DNA of 64,000 nt from Balneolaceae bacterium. Lineage in GTDB: Bacteria; Bacteroidota; Rhodothermia; Balneolales; Balneolaceae. Both the position numbers and the translations under genes were made by a program. Under the pieces are notes generated by a model. The model ran no database searches. It was not told where the DNA came from and saw only the letters and a program-made list of their open reading frames with translations. The stretch covers positions 1-64,000 of the forward strand of contig VEMX01000021.1 of the NCBI GenBank assembly GCA_009711805.1. Reading direction: 5' to 3'. Shown piece by piece: positions 43,951-54,146 of the stretch; position 1 is the first letter of the stretch, and the number at the start of each line of letters is the position of its first letter.

Positions 43951-44531
43951 TTTTTTTTGAAGAGCCGGTTTTTATTTTGAGTGATGTTCAGGAATTCATT
44001 TCTTTTGAGTTCTGCCCGTACATCTGCAACAGTGCCGGAGGAAGCGCCGTCGGAAACACTCAGAAGAATAGTAATGTTACGATCGATAGCCGTAGAATTT
44101 AAGGCAATTCGCAGATCATCAGGGTGAATCTCTTTACCTCTGAGTAGTATGTTGCCGTTGGCAAGTACATCAATATGAAGGTATTTCTTTTTATAAGCTT
44201 CTATTTTGCTGCTGCTCAGGGCTATAAAATTAGCTCTGTTTAGCCTTAGTCTGTTTTGAAAAGCAGACTGCATATCATTCATCAATTCCCATGGAGCACT
44301 TTTGTTAAATAGAACTCTTACCGTGGAAGAGGAATCCAATGGGATATCCTTGAGCTGAGGTTTTAATGCTGTGGATGATATCAGCTTGCCACGCACCAAT
44401 ATCTGATCACTACTGTGAACCCGTATGTCAAGAAGTTCTATGGTATCTGTTTCTGCAGATGTTTTGTTATCCTGCTGGGTATTGGAGCAGGAAATAAGCA
44501 AAAAAGGAAGTAGAAGGAAAAGGTGTTTCAT
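43947..44531 (-). CDS. ExbD/TolR-like lipoprotein without membrane helix
   Basis: A 194-residue lipoprotein with signal MKHLFLLLPFLLISC (lipobox LISC). Two ExbD-like repeats follow: IRVHSSDQILVRGKLISSTALKPQL and LHIDVLANGNILLRGKEIHPDDLRIALNSTAIDRNITILLSVSDGASSGTVADVRAELKRNEFLNI, matching the periplasmic domain of ExbD/TolR. The usual N-terminal transmembrane helix of ExbD is replaced by a lipid anchor. It follows the MscS gene by 56 bp and may be co-expressed. Confidence 0.75.
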   Translation of the reverse strand: MKHLFLLLPFLLISCSNTQQDNKTSAETDTIELLDIRVHSSDQILVRGKLISSTALKPQLKDIPLDSSSTVRVLFNKSAPWELMNDMQSAFQNRLRLNRANFIALSSSKIEAYKKKYLHIDVLANGNILLRGKEIHPDDLRIALNSTAIDRNITILLSVSDGASSGTVADVRAELKRNEFLNITQNKNRLFKKN

Positions 44532-44587
44532 TAATGGATGATCTCAGGTTTGGATGGAGGATATAATGGAGCGCATTAAAGCATTTC

Positions 44588-46270
44588 TTAGTCTCGCCCA
44601 AAGTCTATTTCTTTGCCATCTTTAAAAATACGGATGCCCTCGGGTTTCCCTTTTTCACCACCGGGGCCAAAAGCATATACAGCTGCGGCCAGTTCTTCTT
44701 CACTTGGGTTGGTGCCCACTTCGCGGGGCTCGTCCTGGTAAAAAGAATCCAAGTGCAGGGTTTGTGTGGGGAAGGCAAACTCAACCCCCACTTCTTTAGC
44801 AAGGCGCATAATCTCCAGCAGAAAATTGTGGCGTTGTTGCAGTTCTGTTGTCCAGTCGGGAACATCAAAAAATACATAAACCAGCACGTCCAGAGAGTGT
44901 GTTCCCATAGAATTAAAGTGTACTTCATAATAATCCTGCCGGAAATGTTGATTGGATTTAACAATGGCTTTAATGCCTTCTACAAAAGCTTCCATCTGTT
45001 CGGGAGTGGTAGAGTAGGTGAGGTTCAGCATGGTTTTGAACCTGCGGTATTTCCGGAGGCCCAGGTTGTCAATGTCGGTATTGGCTACACTGGAGTTGGG
45101 CACACTAACCAACGAATTATAGAAAGTGCGAATGCGTGTTGAACGAAACCCGACTTCTTCAACCGTGCCTTCTACATCTCCCACTTTAATCCAGTCGCCC
45201 ATCTTAAAAGGGCGATCCACAAAGATGGTGATTGATCCAAAGAAATTGGCCAGCGTATCTCTTGCGGCCAGAGCTACAGCCAGGCCTCCAATACCAAGTC
45301 CGGCAATAAGGGAAGCTACGTTGTAGCCGTTATTCTGGAGGATGGCAATGATTCCCATCACCACTATAAAAAAGCGGAGGGTTTTGCGAATTAAGGGGAC
45401 CAACTGATCATCGAGCTGGGTCTCCGTCTTAGAGGTATACACCGAAAGGTATTTCGACAATACATCGGAGAGATTATACAACAGCCATATTACACCTGCA
45501 GAAACGGCTATTTCCAATATGGCAGACAAGTAGTAGTTGACGGTTACCGAAAGTTGAAGGTTGGAATAAGTGACTAAAAAGAAAGTCATTAGAAAAATGA
45601 AACCCACCGGTTTTTCGATACTTTTAATTAAATCATCATCCCATTGTATGGTCGTTTTTTGGGTAAGTCTTTTTACATAGTTATCAAGGATGAACTCGAA
45701 AATCTTTCGGAGAATAATCCCCATCAACAACCAGATAAAAATGCCAATATATTGCCAGATTTCTACTCCCAGCCATTGTTGTTGGGACCATTGGGGAAGG
45801 AAATCGAGGAGTACAGCTATATAGGTCGAAAAGGTATCCTGGTAAAGAACGGGAACTTGGTTAACGGTGGCTTTTGAGAATATCCACTCTCCATCTTCTT
45901 TTGTGAGATAGACCTCGGGCAGAGAGGGAAACAGAATATACTGCTGGAGCCCTGAAAGTGAATCGGTGTAGTTCGGAGATGCAGGAATCTCTTCATAGTC
46001 GATTAGCAAACCGCGGGCATCCAGGATCTTAAGCAGATGGGCCGCAAGTTTAAGCTTGTCGGCATCTGGTACTTCTGCCTGCTTCATGGTTTTAATAACA
46101 TACTCGGGACGTTTGTGCCCGGTTTGTTGCCAGTGCAGAAAGGTGTGCACCGCCCGCCTTGGAGTATTCAATAACGGGTCTGCCGTTGAGTCTGCCTTTT
46201 GCTGAAAGCCAAAAGCGGATGAATGAATAATGAACAAAAACAGGGTGGTAAGTAAGCCAACTCTCATCAT
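44588..46270 (-). CDS. MscS-type mechanosensitive channel
   Basis: A 560-residue membrane protein. It starts with a signal/long periplasmic region (about 1-160), then several membrane segments (IGIFIWLLMGIILRKIF, VGFIFLMTFFLVTY, LSAILEIAVSAGVIWLL, FFIVVMGIIAILQNNGYNVASLIAGLGIGGLAVALAARDTLANFFGSITIFVDRPFKMGDWIKVGDVEGTVEEVGFRSTRIRT), where the last is the MscS pore helix and beta domain. It opens on membrane tension to release solutes. The long N-terminus is larger than in E. coli MscS and similar to MscM/YbdG-like types. Confidence 0.93.
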   Translation of the reverse strand: MMRVGLLTTLFLFIIHSSAFGFQQKADSTADPLLNTPRRAVHTFLHWQQTGHKRPEYVIKTMKQAEVPDADKLKLAAHLLKILDARGLLIDYEEIPASPNYTDSLSGLQQYILFPSLPEVYLTKEDGEWIFSKATVNQVPVLYQDTFSTYIAVLLDFLPQWSQQQWLGVEIWQYIGIFIWLLMGIILRKIFEFILDNYVKRLTQKTTIQWDDDLIKSIEKPVGFIFLMTFFLVTYSNLQLSVTVNYYLSAILEIAVSAGVIWLLYNLSDVLSKYLSVYTSKTETQLDDQLVPLIRKTLRFFIVVMGIIAILQNNGYNVASLIAGLGIGGLAVALAARDTLANFFGSITIFVDRPFKMGDWIKVGDVEGTVEEVGFRSTRIRTFYNSLVSVPNSSVANTDIDNLGLRKYRRFKTMLNLTYSTTPEQMEAFVEGIKAIVKSNQHFRQDYYEVHFNSMGTHSLDVLVYVFFDVPDWTTELQQRHNFLLEIMRLAKEVGVEFAFPTQTLHLDSFYQDEPREVGTNPSEEELAAAVYAFGPGGEKGKPEGIRIFKDGKEIDFGRD

Positions 46271-46347
46271 GCAGGGATGTGTATTGTTGTGGTTATAGAG
46301 TTTGCTAAATCTAAGGAATGTTTGAGTAGTAGGAAAAGGCTGTTTAG

Positions 46348-46431
46348 CCCGGATTATTCACCAAACAATTCAACGGTAATATATTCAAGTATATAGATCG
46401 CCATTTTGCATCCATTCGTGAATAATTCGGG
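46348..46431 (-). mobile_element. TTAA MITE, internally deleted copy 3 (84 bp)
   Basis: In inverted orientation to copies 1 and 2, it keeps both ends (CCCGGATTATTCACC and GTGAATAATTCGGG) and about 50 bp of the left interior, including the ATATATTCAAGTATATAGATCG stretch, but lacks roughly 145-150 bp of the middle. The right flank is TTAA (46432-46435) and the left is TTAG (46344-46347), an imperfect duplication. Confidence 0.8.
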
Positions 46432-46545
46432 TTAAGGGGATGATTTGTTAATGTATCTTGGACAGGGAATGAAGGATTAACCAGCAAGTGAGAAGGCAGA
46501 AGTGAAAAGTGAAAAGCAGGCCTCTGCCTTCATTTCATCTGTTGG

Positions 46546-47538
46546 TTAATCCGTAGTATCCAGAAAAAGCTGCATCAGGTCTTTGGCAGCTTTGTAGGAG
46601 GAGATTTCTCCAGCTTGTACCCGGTGGCGATAGGTGGTAAGAGAAGCGTTTAAATCCGCATTATTGTAAAAGGCGTTATGCAGTTCCTGGTTGATGCTTT
46701 CGTTCAGCCAGTAGTTAGCTTGTTTTCTTCGCTTTTTATCAAAATAGCCCTTGGTTTTGGTATGGCGTATAAATTCATCTACTATATCCCATACTTCGGA
46801 AATTCCTTTGTTTTCGAGGGCTGATGAAGTGGTTACCCGCGGTTGCCAGCCCGATTCGGTTGGCGGAAAAAGATGCAGTGCATTTTTGTATTGAGCTACG
46901 GCACGCCTGGCTGCTTCCATATTCCCGGAATCGGCCTTGTTGATAACAATAGAATCGGCCATCTCCATGATTCCTCTTTTAATTCCCTGCAGTTCATCCC
47001 CGGCTCCGGCCAGCATAAGCAACAAAAAGAAATCTACCATAGAATGAACAGCTGTTTCAGATTGGCCGACACCCACCGTTTCTATTAGTATAGTGTTGAA
47101 GCCGGCTGCTTCACAAAGGGTGATGGTTTCCCGGGTACTTCGGGCTACACCTCCCAGCGAGCCTGAGGTAGGGGTGGGGCGTATATACGCTTTGGGATGG
47201 TTGGAAAGGGTCTCCATCCGGGTTTTGTCTCCAAGTATACTACCCCTGGTCTTAGAGCTGCTGGGGTCTACCGCCAAAACTGCCAGGCTCCGGTCTTGTT
47301 CTTCGATAATATAATTTCCAAAGGATTCAATAAAAGTACTTTTGCCTACGCCCGGTACACCCGTAATCCCAATACGAATGGAACTCCCAGCTTGGGGAAG
47401 ACAGGCTTCAATAATTTCTTGTGCCAAATCCTGGTGTTCTTGTCGGGTACTTTCAATGAGGGTGATGGCGCGGCTTAGCAACATACGGTTTCCCGAGAGG
47501 ATGCCATCTATATATTCCTGGGGTTTCAGTGCGTTCAT
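46546..47538 (-). CDS. meaB: Methylmalonyl-CoA mutase-associated GTPase MeaB
   Basis: A 330-residue G3E GTPase. Walker A is GITGVPGVGKST (residues 57-68), the base motif is VINKADSG, and the intervening LLIETVGVGQSE carries Walker B. MeaB protects and reactivates the B12-dependent mutase. It lies 62 bp after the large mutase subunit on the same strand, so it is the last gene of that operon. Confidence 0.96.
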   Translation of the reverse strand: MNALKPQEYIDGILSGNRMLLSRAITLIESTRQEHQDLAQEIIEACLPQAGSSIRIGITGVPGVGKSTFIESFGNYIIEEQDRSLAVLAVDPSSSKTRGSILGDKTRMETLSNHPKAYIRPTPTSGSLGGVARSTRETITLCEAAGFNTILIETVGVGQSETAVHSMVDFFLLLMLAGAGDELQGIKRGIMEMADSIVINKADSGNMEAARRAVAQYKNALHLFPPTESGWQPRVTTSSALENKGISEVWDIVDEFIRHTKTKGYFDKKRRKQANYWLNESINQELHNAFYNNADLNASLTTYRHRVQAGEISSYKAAKDLMQLFLDTTD

Positions 47539-47600
47539 TTAAGAAGGTCTGTTTTAGCCAGCTGTTCGTGTATTATGAATGACGTTGATAGCAGTAGTTC

Positions 47601-49742
47601 CTATTGAGTGCCGTTCGAATAATTCTGGATTAAGACTTCCAGGATCTGTTTGGCTGCTTTGGGGATAACTGTTCCCGGCCCAAACACGGCGGTTACCCCT
47701 GCATCGTAAAGGAAGTCATAATCCTGCTGAGGAATCACTCCGCCTGCGATCACAATAATATCATCACGTCCGTGTTTTTTCAATTCTTTAATCACCTGGG
47801 GCACCAGTGTTTTGTGGCCTGCAGCCAAACTCGAAACGCCCAGAATATGGACATCATTTTCTACGGCTTGTCGGGCTGCTTCTTCCGGGGTTTGGAAAAG
47901 AGGGCCAATATCTACATCAAAACCGAGATCCGCAAAGCTGGTAGAAATAACTTTGGCTCCCCGGTCATGCCCGTCCTGTCCCATTTTAGCAACCATGATA
48001 CGGGGACGTCGGCCATCTATTTCAGCAAATTCATCAGCCAGTTTAAGGGCTGCTTTAAATTGGTCATTATTTTTAAGTTCTGAAGAATACACGCCAGATA
48101 TTGATTTTATAGTTGCTTTGTACCGCCCGAATTCTTTTTCCATAGCGTCAGAGATTTCACCAAGTGTAGCACGTTCGCGGGCAGCATCAACGGCTAAAGC
48201 TAATAAATTTCCTTCACCAGATGCAGCTGCTTCGGTAAGTTTATTCAATACCTGCTCAACTGCCTTGTTATTTCGCTCTTCTTTTGTCCTGTTGATGCGG
48301 GCAATCTGAGATTTACGGACTTTCTCGTTATCCACCTCCAGAATATCAATGTGGGATTCTTCATCAGTTACATATTTATTGATGCCCACAATAGTATCCT
48401 TGCCCGAATCGATGCGGGCTTGTTTGCGTGCAGCAGCTTCTTCTATTCGCATCTTGGGGATGCCCGTCTCTATAGCTTTAGCCATACCACCTAAGTCTTC
48501 TACTTCAGCAATAAGTTCCCATGCCCGGCGCGCAATGCGGTCGGTCAGGTACTCCACATAGTAAGAGCCGGCCCATGGGTCTACAGCTTTGGTAATGCCC
48601 GTCTCTTCCTGCAGATAAATTTGGGTGTTCCGGGCTATGCGGGCCGAGAAGTCAGTGGGCAGGGCAATGGCCTCATCCAGGGCATTGGTATGCAACGATT
48701 GGGTGTGCCCCAAGGCGGCGGCAAGCGCTTCAATCGTTGTTCGGGCTACGTTGTTATAAGGGTCTTGCTCAGTCAGGCTCCAGCCGGATGTCTGGCAATG
48801 CGTTCTCAACGAAAGAGATTTAGGATTTTGTGGATTGAATGATTTCACCATTTTAGCCCAAAGTAAACGAGCCGCCCGCATCTTGGCAATTTCCATAAAA
48901 TGATTCATTCCAATGGCCCAGAAAAAAGAGATGCGTGGTGCAAACTGGTCAATGTCGAGTCCGGCTTCAATTCCTGTTCTCAGGTATTGCAAACCATCAG
49001 CAAGGGTATAGGCCAGTTCAATGTCACAAGTGGCCCCGGCTTCCTGCATGTGGTAGCCACTTACACTAATAGAGTTGAAGCGCGGCATGTTTTGGGAAGT
49101 GTATTCAAAAATATCTCCGATAATGCGCATGGATGGAGCCGGCGGGTAGATATAGGTGTTACGCACCATAAACTCTTTGAGGATGTCATTCTGTATAGTG
49201 CCGGAGAGTTTTTCAGGAGGTATTCCTTGTTCTTCAGCAGCTATGATGTAGAAAGCCATGACCGGAATTACAGCCCCATTCATGGTCATAGATACCGACA
49301 TCTTGTCCAGGGGGATTTGATCAAAGAGAATTTTCATGTCTTCAACCGAGTCGATGGCTACCCCGGCTTTACCCACATCGCCGGTTACCCGCGGATGATC
49401 AGAGTCGTAGCCGCGGTGCGTAGCCAGATCGAAAGCCACGGAAAGCCCTTTTTGACCTGCCTTCAGGTTCCTGCGGTAAAAAGCATTGGATTCCTCAGCT
49501 GTTGAAAATCCGGCATATTGACGGACGGTCCAGGGGCGCACGGCATACATAGTAGAATAAGGCCCCCTCAGATAAGGAGGAATGCCCGCTGCATAATCCA
49601 GGTGCTCCAGATTCTGAATGTCGTTCGCACTGAATTGAGGTTTTACATTAATCTGTTCCGGTGTTTCCCACTTTTCGGGGGTAGCCTTTGCTTGAGAAGC
49701 AGCAGAAGGGGTAAAATTGATGTTCGAAAAATCCTTTTTCAT
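47601..49742 (-). CDS. mutB: Methylmalonyl-CoA mutase, large (alpha) subunit
   Basis: A 713-residue catalytic subunit that turns methylmalonyl-CoA into succinyl-CoA with adenosylcobalamin. It begins with the TIM barrel ([43 protein letters not shown]) and ends with the B12-binding domain, where [13 protein letters not shown] holds the cobalt-ligand His592, followed by GVSSLAAG and [20 protein letters not shown]. The end [16 protein letters not shown] is complete. It overlaps the small subunit gene by 4 bp and is followed by meaB. Confidence 0.97.
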   Translation of the reverse strand: MKKDFSNINFTPSAASQAKATPEKWETPEQINVKPQFSANDIQNLEHLDYAAGIPPYLRGPYSTMYAVRPWTVRQYAGFSTAEESNAFYRRNLKAGQKGLSVAFDLATHRGYDSDHPRVTGDVGKAGVAIDSVEDMKILFDQIPLDKMSVSMTMNGAVIPVMAFYIIAAEEQGIPPEKLSGTIQNDILKEFMVRNTYIYPPAPSMRIIGDIFEYTSQNMPRFNSISVSGYHMQEAGATCDIELAYTLADGLQYLRTGIEAGLDIDQFAPRISFFWAIGMNHFMEIAKMRAARLLWAKMVKSFNPQNPKSLSLRTHCQTSGWSLTEQDPYNNVARTTIEALAAALGHTQSLHTNALDEAIALPTDFSARIARNTQIYLQEETGITKAVDPWAGSYYVEYLTDRIARRAWELIAEVEDLGGMAKAIETGIPKMRIEEAAARKQARIDSGKDTIVGINKYVTDEESHIDILEVDNEKVRKSQIARINRTKEERNNKAVEQVLNKLTEAAASGEGNLLALAVDAARERATLGEISDAMEKEFGRYKATIKSISGVYSSELKNNDQFKAALKLADEFAEIDGRRPRIMVAKMGQDGHDRGAKVISTSFADLGFDVDIGPLFQTPEEAARQAVENDVHILGVSSLAAGHKTLVPQVIKELKKHGRDDIIVIAGGVIPQQDYDFLYDAGVTAVFGPGTVIPKAAKQILEVLIQNYSNGTQ

Positions 49743-51178
49743 TGCTGAACTCCGGTTTCAATTTCAGCTTCAATGTTTAATTCTGGCAATTGCGTCACTT
49801 CATGGGACTCTTTGTAGGCGATCTTGGGGATGCTTTGATCGGCTGGATTCCCCCCTGTTTCCTGTTGATTTTCCGGAGGGTGATATTTGTTGATACCCAC
49901 CAACACCGACTGCTGTTGATTATAGGATTCGATTTTTTCGTTTTTGGAAGCTCGTATCTCATCCTGAATGAAGCCGTCTTTAACAGATGTATATAAGCCT
50001 CCTTTGGTTTCTATGCGTTGAAACAACTTCCAGCCCTGTTGTGCGATGCTATCGGTGAGCTTTTCAACATAGTAAGAGCCTGCAGCAGGATCGGATACTT
50101 TATCCAGGTAAGCCTCCTCCTGGAGAATGATTTGGATGTTCCGGGCAATACGGGCCGCAAAAGCTGAGTGCTCAGCATATTGTTCGTTGAAGCGGGCAAC
50201 GGTAACGGCCTGACAGCCGCCCAGTGCTGCCGACATAGCTTCAGTTGTGGCACGCAGCATGTTGTTGTGAGCGTCTGCCTGCGCCTGGTTCCATCGTGCA
50301 GTATCTGCCTTTATATTGAGACGATGAGGGACTTTTGAGGTTGATTCGTAGGCGGTTACCACCTGATCCCAGCATAAACGGAATGCCCGGTATTTAGCAA
50401 TTTCAAGGAAGTAAAGGGGGCCGGTGGCAAAGCGAAACGTTATGGAGTTTGCCATTTGAGGTATAGAGAGATCAAGTTTTTCGGCTTGTCCAAGCAATTC
50501 GTTTCCGGCAGCAAGAGCAATTGCCAGCTGTTGTACAATAGTGGCTCCTGAGTTTGCATAAAGGGCCGCATCAACAGAAAACGAAGAAAAAGGGGACACT
50601 AAACTTGCGTACAGTTCTGAGAGCTCAGAAGATGAAGGGAGTTTCCCGGATCGCAATGATTGAGCTAATGCATCATATTGAAAAAAGATAGAAAGGGCGT
50701 CGGTGTTCAGTTCTCGGCTTTCGCAAATTTCCTGAAGCCAAGAGAGCATCTCAGCTGTTGAAAGCTGAGGGGCAAAATAAAGGCCAATCAGTTCAATTTT
50801 AATATCCTTAAGCAGCTCTTCGAGACCTTCCCTGGATGTAATTGATTCGGGGGGTAAATCAAACTCCAGTCCGGAGGCACCGTTTTCAAGAGCTTGAAGT
50901 GCCTGTTGATTGGCTTCCGATATTTGGGTTAGATCAATTTTTTCGATTACCGTCCATTGGGCTTTGTCATACAGCGGGGTGCTGGTATGGATTAGCTCAT
51001 CATTGTGTTCCCTTCTGTAAAAAGGAAGGGGCTGAACTCCTTCTCCGCTTACCCATCGAAGTGTTTCTTTGTAATTAGCTCCCTTCAGGTCTTTCCGAAT
51101 TCTGCGTTCCCATTCCTCCAGAGAGACGGGAGGAAATTCACTGAAGCTTAATGTGTGATTAAATGTAATTTTACTCAA
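49739..51178 (-). CDS. mutA: Methylmalonyl-CoA mutase, small (beta) subunit
   Basis: A 479-residue non-catalytic subunit that stabilises the mutase. It has the barrel text [36 protein letters not shown] and [47 protein letters not shown], paralogous to the large subunit. It lacks the C-terminal B12-like domain carried by longer forms (about 620 residues), ending soon after the barrel in a low-complexity tail. This short form is common in Bacteroidota. It is first in the operon and overlaps mutB by 4 bp (ATGA). Confidence 0.95.
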   Translation of the reverse strand: MSKITFNHTLSFSEFPPVSLEEWERRIRKDLKGANYKETLRWVSGEGVQPLPFYRREHNDELIHTSTPLYDKAQWTVIEKIDLTQISEANQQALQALENGASGLEFDLPPESITSREGLEELLKDIKIELIGLYFAPQLSTAEMLSWLQEICESRELNTDALSIFFQYDALAQSLRSGKLPSSSELSELYASLVSPFSSFSVDAALYANSGATIVQQLAIALAAGNELLGQAEKLDLSIPQMANSITFRFATGPLYFLEIAKYRAFRLCWDQVVTAYESTSKVPHRLNIKADTARWNQAQADAHNNMLRATTEAMSAALGGCQAVTVARFNEQYAEHSAFAARIARNIQIILQEEAYLDKVSDPAAGSYYVEKLTDSIAQQGWKLFQRIETKGGLYTSVKDGFIQDEIRASKNEKIESYNQQQSVLVGINKYHPPENQQETGGNPADQSIPKIAYKESHEVTQLPELNIEAEIETGVQQ

Positions 51179-51327
51179 TGGAAAAAAATTATCTTGGTTG
51201 GTGAATCAAAATAAAGAGCGGTTCAATACAATACTAAAGAATTGTGAACAAAATGTGTGAATAATTAGCAAAAAAGCGCTTACAATTTGTATATTGCCCG
51301 CCGTATTCACTGAAACGAAATTAAGCA

Positions 51328-52491
51328 ATGAATCAAGTAGAAGAAAAAATTCCTTCGTTATCACAACTAACCGAAGATGAACAGATGCTTAAGGAAGCGG
51401 CAGCCGATTTTGCCGCATCAGCTATTAAGCCACTGGTCGAAGAAATGGATGAAAAGGCTCAGTTAGATCCCAAACTGGTGCAACAGTTTTTTGAGATGGG
51501 GCTCATGGGAATAGACGTGCCCGAAAAGTATGCCGGCGGCGGCGGTACCTTTATGATGTCGATTGTAGCCATTGAACAGATTTCCAAGGTAGACGCTTCT
51601 GCCGGGGTGTTTATGGATGTACAGAATACATTAGTAAATAATGCCTTTGTGAATTATGGTTCAGAAGAATTAAAACAAAAATATTTGCCGCAGCTTGCCA
51701 CGGAAAAGGTAGGGGCGTATTGCCTGTCTGAAGCCGGTTCAGGAAGCGATGCTTTTGCACTCAAGACCACAGCTATAGAAGATGGCGACGACTATGTGTT
51801 GAATGGAGCCAAGCTCTGGATTACCAATGCCAAGGAAGCTGAAATTTTTATTGTGTTGGCCAATGCGAATCCTTCAGCGGGATATAAAGGGATTACCGCT
51901 TTTGTTGTTGAAAAGAAGATGGAGGGTTTCTCGGTTTCAAAAAAAGAGAATAAATTGGGAATCCGAGCCAGTTCTACTTGTGAAATTCTGCTGGAAGACT
52001 GCAGGGTTCCCAAAGAAAATATTTTGGGAGAACTCGGAAAAGGATATAAAGTAGCTATTGAAACATTGAATGAAGGCCGCATTGGGATTGGAGCACAAAT
52101 GGTAGGTATTGCACAGGGTGCTTTTGATGCAGCCTTGGCCTATGTGCAGGATCGCAAACAGTTTGGGCGATCCATATCGGAGTTCCAGGGAGTTCAATTC
52201 CAGTTGGCTGAAATGGCAACCGATATTGAAACGGCTCGTCTGTTAGTCTACAATGCTGCACGCATGAAGATGGCGGGACAGAATTTTCTGAAAGAGGCAG
52301 CGATGGCAAAATATCGCGCTTCTGAAGTTGCCGAGAAAGTAAGCTCAATGGCAGTAGATTTATTTGGCGGATACGGATATGTGAAAGAATATCCCGTAGA
52401 AAAATATTACCGTGATGCAAAGATCGGTAAAATCTACGAGGGTACAACGAACATGCAACTCAGTACAATTGCTAAGTTGCTACTTCGATGA
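51328..52491 (+). CDS. Acyl-CoA dehydrogenase
   Basis: A 387-residue flavoenzyme oxidising acyl-CoA to enoyl-CoA in beta-oxidation or branched-chain breakdown. Family text is AYCLSEAGSGSDAFALKTTA, KLWITNAKEAEIFIVLANAN, GIRASSTCEILLEDCRVP, VQDRKQFGRSISEFQGVQFQLAEMATDIETARLL, and the catalytic base Glu371 in KIYEGTTNMQLSTI. It is divergent from the mutase operon across a 149-bp gap, so a common regulator linking it to propionate/branched-chain metabolism is plausible but unproven. The exact chain length is unknown. Confidence 0.95.
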   Translation: MNQVEEKIPSLSQLTEDEQMLKEAAADFAASAIKPLVEEMDEKAQLDPKLVQQFFEMGLMGIDVPEKYAGGGGTFMMSIVAIEQISKVDASAGVFMDVQNTLVNNAFVNYGSEELKQKYLPQLATEKVGAYCLSEAGSGSDAFALKTTAIEDGDDYVLNGAKLWITNAKEAEIFIVLANANPSAGYKGITAFVVEKKMEGFSVSKKENKLGIRASSTCEILLEDCRVPKENILGELGKGYKVAIETLNEGRIGIGAQMVGIAQGAFDAALAYVQDRKQFGRSISEFQGVQFQLAEMATDIETARLLVYNAARMKMAGQNFLKEAAMAKYRASEVAEKVSSMAVDLFGGYGYVKEYPVEKYYRDAKIGKIYEGTTNMQLSTIAKLLLR

Positions 52492-52504
52492 GTGAGTGAG
52501 TAAA

Positions 52505-52527
52505 GGGGGCTTCGGCCCCCTTTTTTT
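52505..52527 (+). terminator. Terminator after the acyl-CoA dehydrogenase
   Basis: GGGGGC-TTCG-GCCCCC followed by TTTTTTT. Position-perfect stem with a stable UUCG-type loop. Confidence 0.95.
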
Positions 52528-52784
52528 ATGGGGGTATGTATAGGTATATAGGTTTATTGTGTAATAGGTAAGAGTGTTCGATATAAGGTTTTAAGGAATC
52601 AAAAAACAGTATTTTTCTTTGCTGAAAAAGGAGAAAATTTCACAGTGTCAAGGCAATTCTTCCAGGCAGTTAGTACGTGATAAAAAATTAATATTAAATT
52701 GGAATGATGAGAGGAAAAGCAGAGTTGTAGTTCGACAGAACAAGACGGTCAATATCCTTACTTAGGCAAAAAAATCAGAGTAAT
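52528..52784. other. Non-coding gap
   Basis: I see no gene or hairpin of note between the acyl-CoA dehydrogenase terminator and the PAS-only gene. A promoter for that gene is presumably within it. Confidence 0.5.
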
Positions 52785-54053
52785 ATGGGAAACAAGTTGA
52801 AGGCGCCATTGGTGCGTGAGCTAAAGGAATGTTGCAAAGATAAAGCTTCATTTTTAAGACTCAAAGAGATATTTGGAGAACTGAAGGACAAGTACGAATC
52901 AATATCTCAACAATTATACTTGCTGGAACAAGCTATTAGATATGATTATGATTCTATTTTAATCACGGAACTGGATTTGGTGGAGCCCGGCCCCAAAATT
53001 GTATATGTGAATGACGGTTTCACAAAAATGACAGGTTATTCCAAAGAAGAAGTGATCGGAAAAACCCCTCGTATACTTCAGGGCGAAAAGACTGATCAGG
53101 AAGTTCTGGATCGCCTGAAAGAAAAGCTAATCGAAGGGCAGGCCTTTTTTGGGCATACCATTAATTATCGAAAAGATGGTTCGGAATTTGTAAACCAATG
53201 GGATATTCATCCGCTTACCAACGATAATGGAGAAATTACCCACTGGGTTTCTTACCAACGGGATATTACAGACCGCAAAGAAACAAGTAAACTGGTATTT
53301 AATACCAGCCTGGATTTTGAAAATCTACCTGAAGAATCAAAAAGGACATTTGTAGATCTGGACGTTCAAGGTAATTTTATTTTAGCAAACAACGCTTTTA
53401 AAGATACATTGGGATACGATGATGATGAACTCAAAGAGATTAAAATATGGGAACTGACCCAGGGTAAAGACAGTGAAGAAATGAGATACTTTTTTGCTGA
53501 CTTTGACGCCAACAGTATTGAAGAACGTCCGTATCCCTGGGAGTTCATGACCAAAGAAGGGCAGCCTATAACGCTGGCCGGGAATGTGCATCATTTTGTG
53601 AATAAGAATAAAGAAACAGTAGTGCGCATCAATTTTGATAACCTGACAATGCGAAACCGCGTTATAGAGGCTTTGAAAAAGAAAAAAGAGAGCCTCGAAA
53701 AAATGCTGAACCAAAAGGACGAGTTTATGTTCCGTTTCAGAAGGAAAGAAAATGGAACCATTCATTGCCAATTTGTATCTGAAGGCTATTCTGAGATTAC
53801 AGGAATGAATGCCAATGCTGTAAGAGAAAAAGGGCTGGAAGGTGCCGTACACCAGGAAGATATTGCCAAGAATAAAAAAGCTCTCACAGATGCTTTTGAG
53901 GGCAAAAAAAACTCAGTACGCTGTAAATACAAAACGGCAGAAGGTGATTATATTTCGGTGATTCAGTCGTTCTCGCCCAGCTACGCAGAATCTTCTGCTC
54001 AGGTAGATAGCGTAAAATGTGTGGGGATGATAGAGCTGGAAGTTGAGAACTGA
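52785..54053 (+). CDS. PAS-only signalling protein (three PAS domains, no output)
   Basis: A 422-residue soluble protein. PAS 1 (about 45-165) reads ILITELDLVEPGPKIVYVNDGFTKMTGYSKEEVIGKTPRILQGEKTDQEVL...YRKDGSEFVNQWDIHPLTNDNGEITHWVSYQRDITDRK, close to LOV but with Pro in place of the flavin-adduct Cys (TPRILQG against NCRFLQG). PAS 2 (about 180-290) and PAS 3 (about 305-415, MFRFRRKENGTIHCQFVSEGYSEITGMNANAVREKGLEGAVHQED) follow. No kinase, cyclase or HTH is present. It may act by binding a partner such as the hybrid kinase at 54630. Confidence 0.88.
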   Translation: MGNKLKAPLVRELKECCKDKASFLRLKEIFGELKDKYESISQQLYLLEQAIRYDYDSILITELDLVEPGPKIVYVNDGFTKMTGYSKEEVIGKTPRILQGEKTDQEVLDRLKEKLIEGQAFFGHTINYRKDGSEFVNQWDIHPLTNDNGEITHWVSYQRDITDRKETSKLVFNTSLDFENLPEESKRTFVDLDVQGNFILANNAFKDTLGYDDDELKEIKIWELTQGKDSEEMRYFFADFDANSIEERPYPWEFMTKEGQPITLAGNVHHFVNKNKETVVRINFDNLTMRNRVIEALKKKKESLEKMLNQKDEFMFRFRRKENGTIHCQFVSEGYSEITGMNANAVREKGLEGAVHQEDIAKNKKALTDAFEGKKNSVRCKYKTAEGDYISVIQSFSPSYAESSAQVDSVKCVGMIELEVEN

Positions 54054-54080
54054 AAACTGGTAAATTTACGTTGAGAAAAA

Positions 54081-54111
54081 AAGCCTGCTTAAATAGTGGG
54101 CTTTCTTTTTC
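54081..54111 (+). terminator. Terminator after the PAS-only gene
   Basis: AAGCCTGC and GTGGGCTT pair (two G-T) around a 7-base loop, followed by TCTTTTT. Confidence 0.75.
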
Positions 54112-54146
54112 TATCGCTGACTTAAAGCTTATATTTAAAACAAAAA

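Noticed and set aside
52505-52527. A riboswitch near the acyl-CoA dehydrogenase gene or B12 riboswitch before mutA
   Set aside because: The hairpin is a plain terminator and the 149-bp mutA-acyl-CoA dehydrogenase gap is too short with no conserved cobalamin boxes visible.
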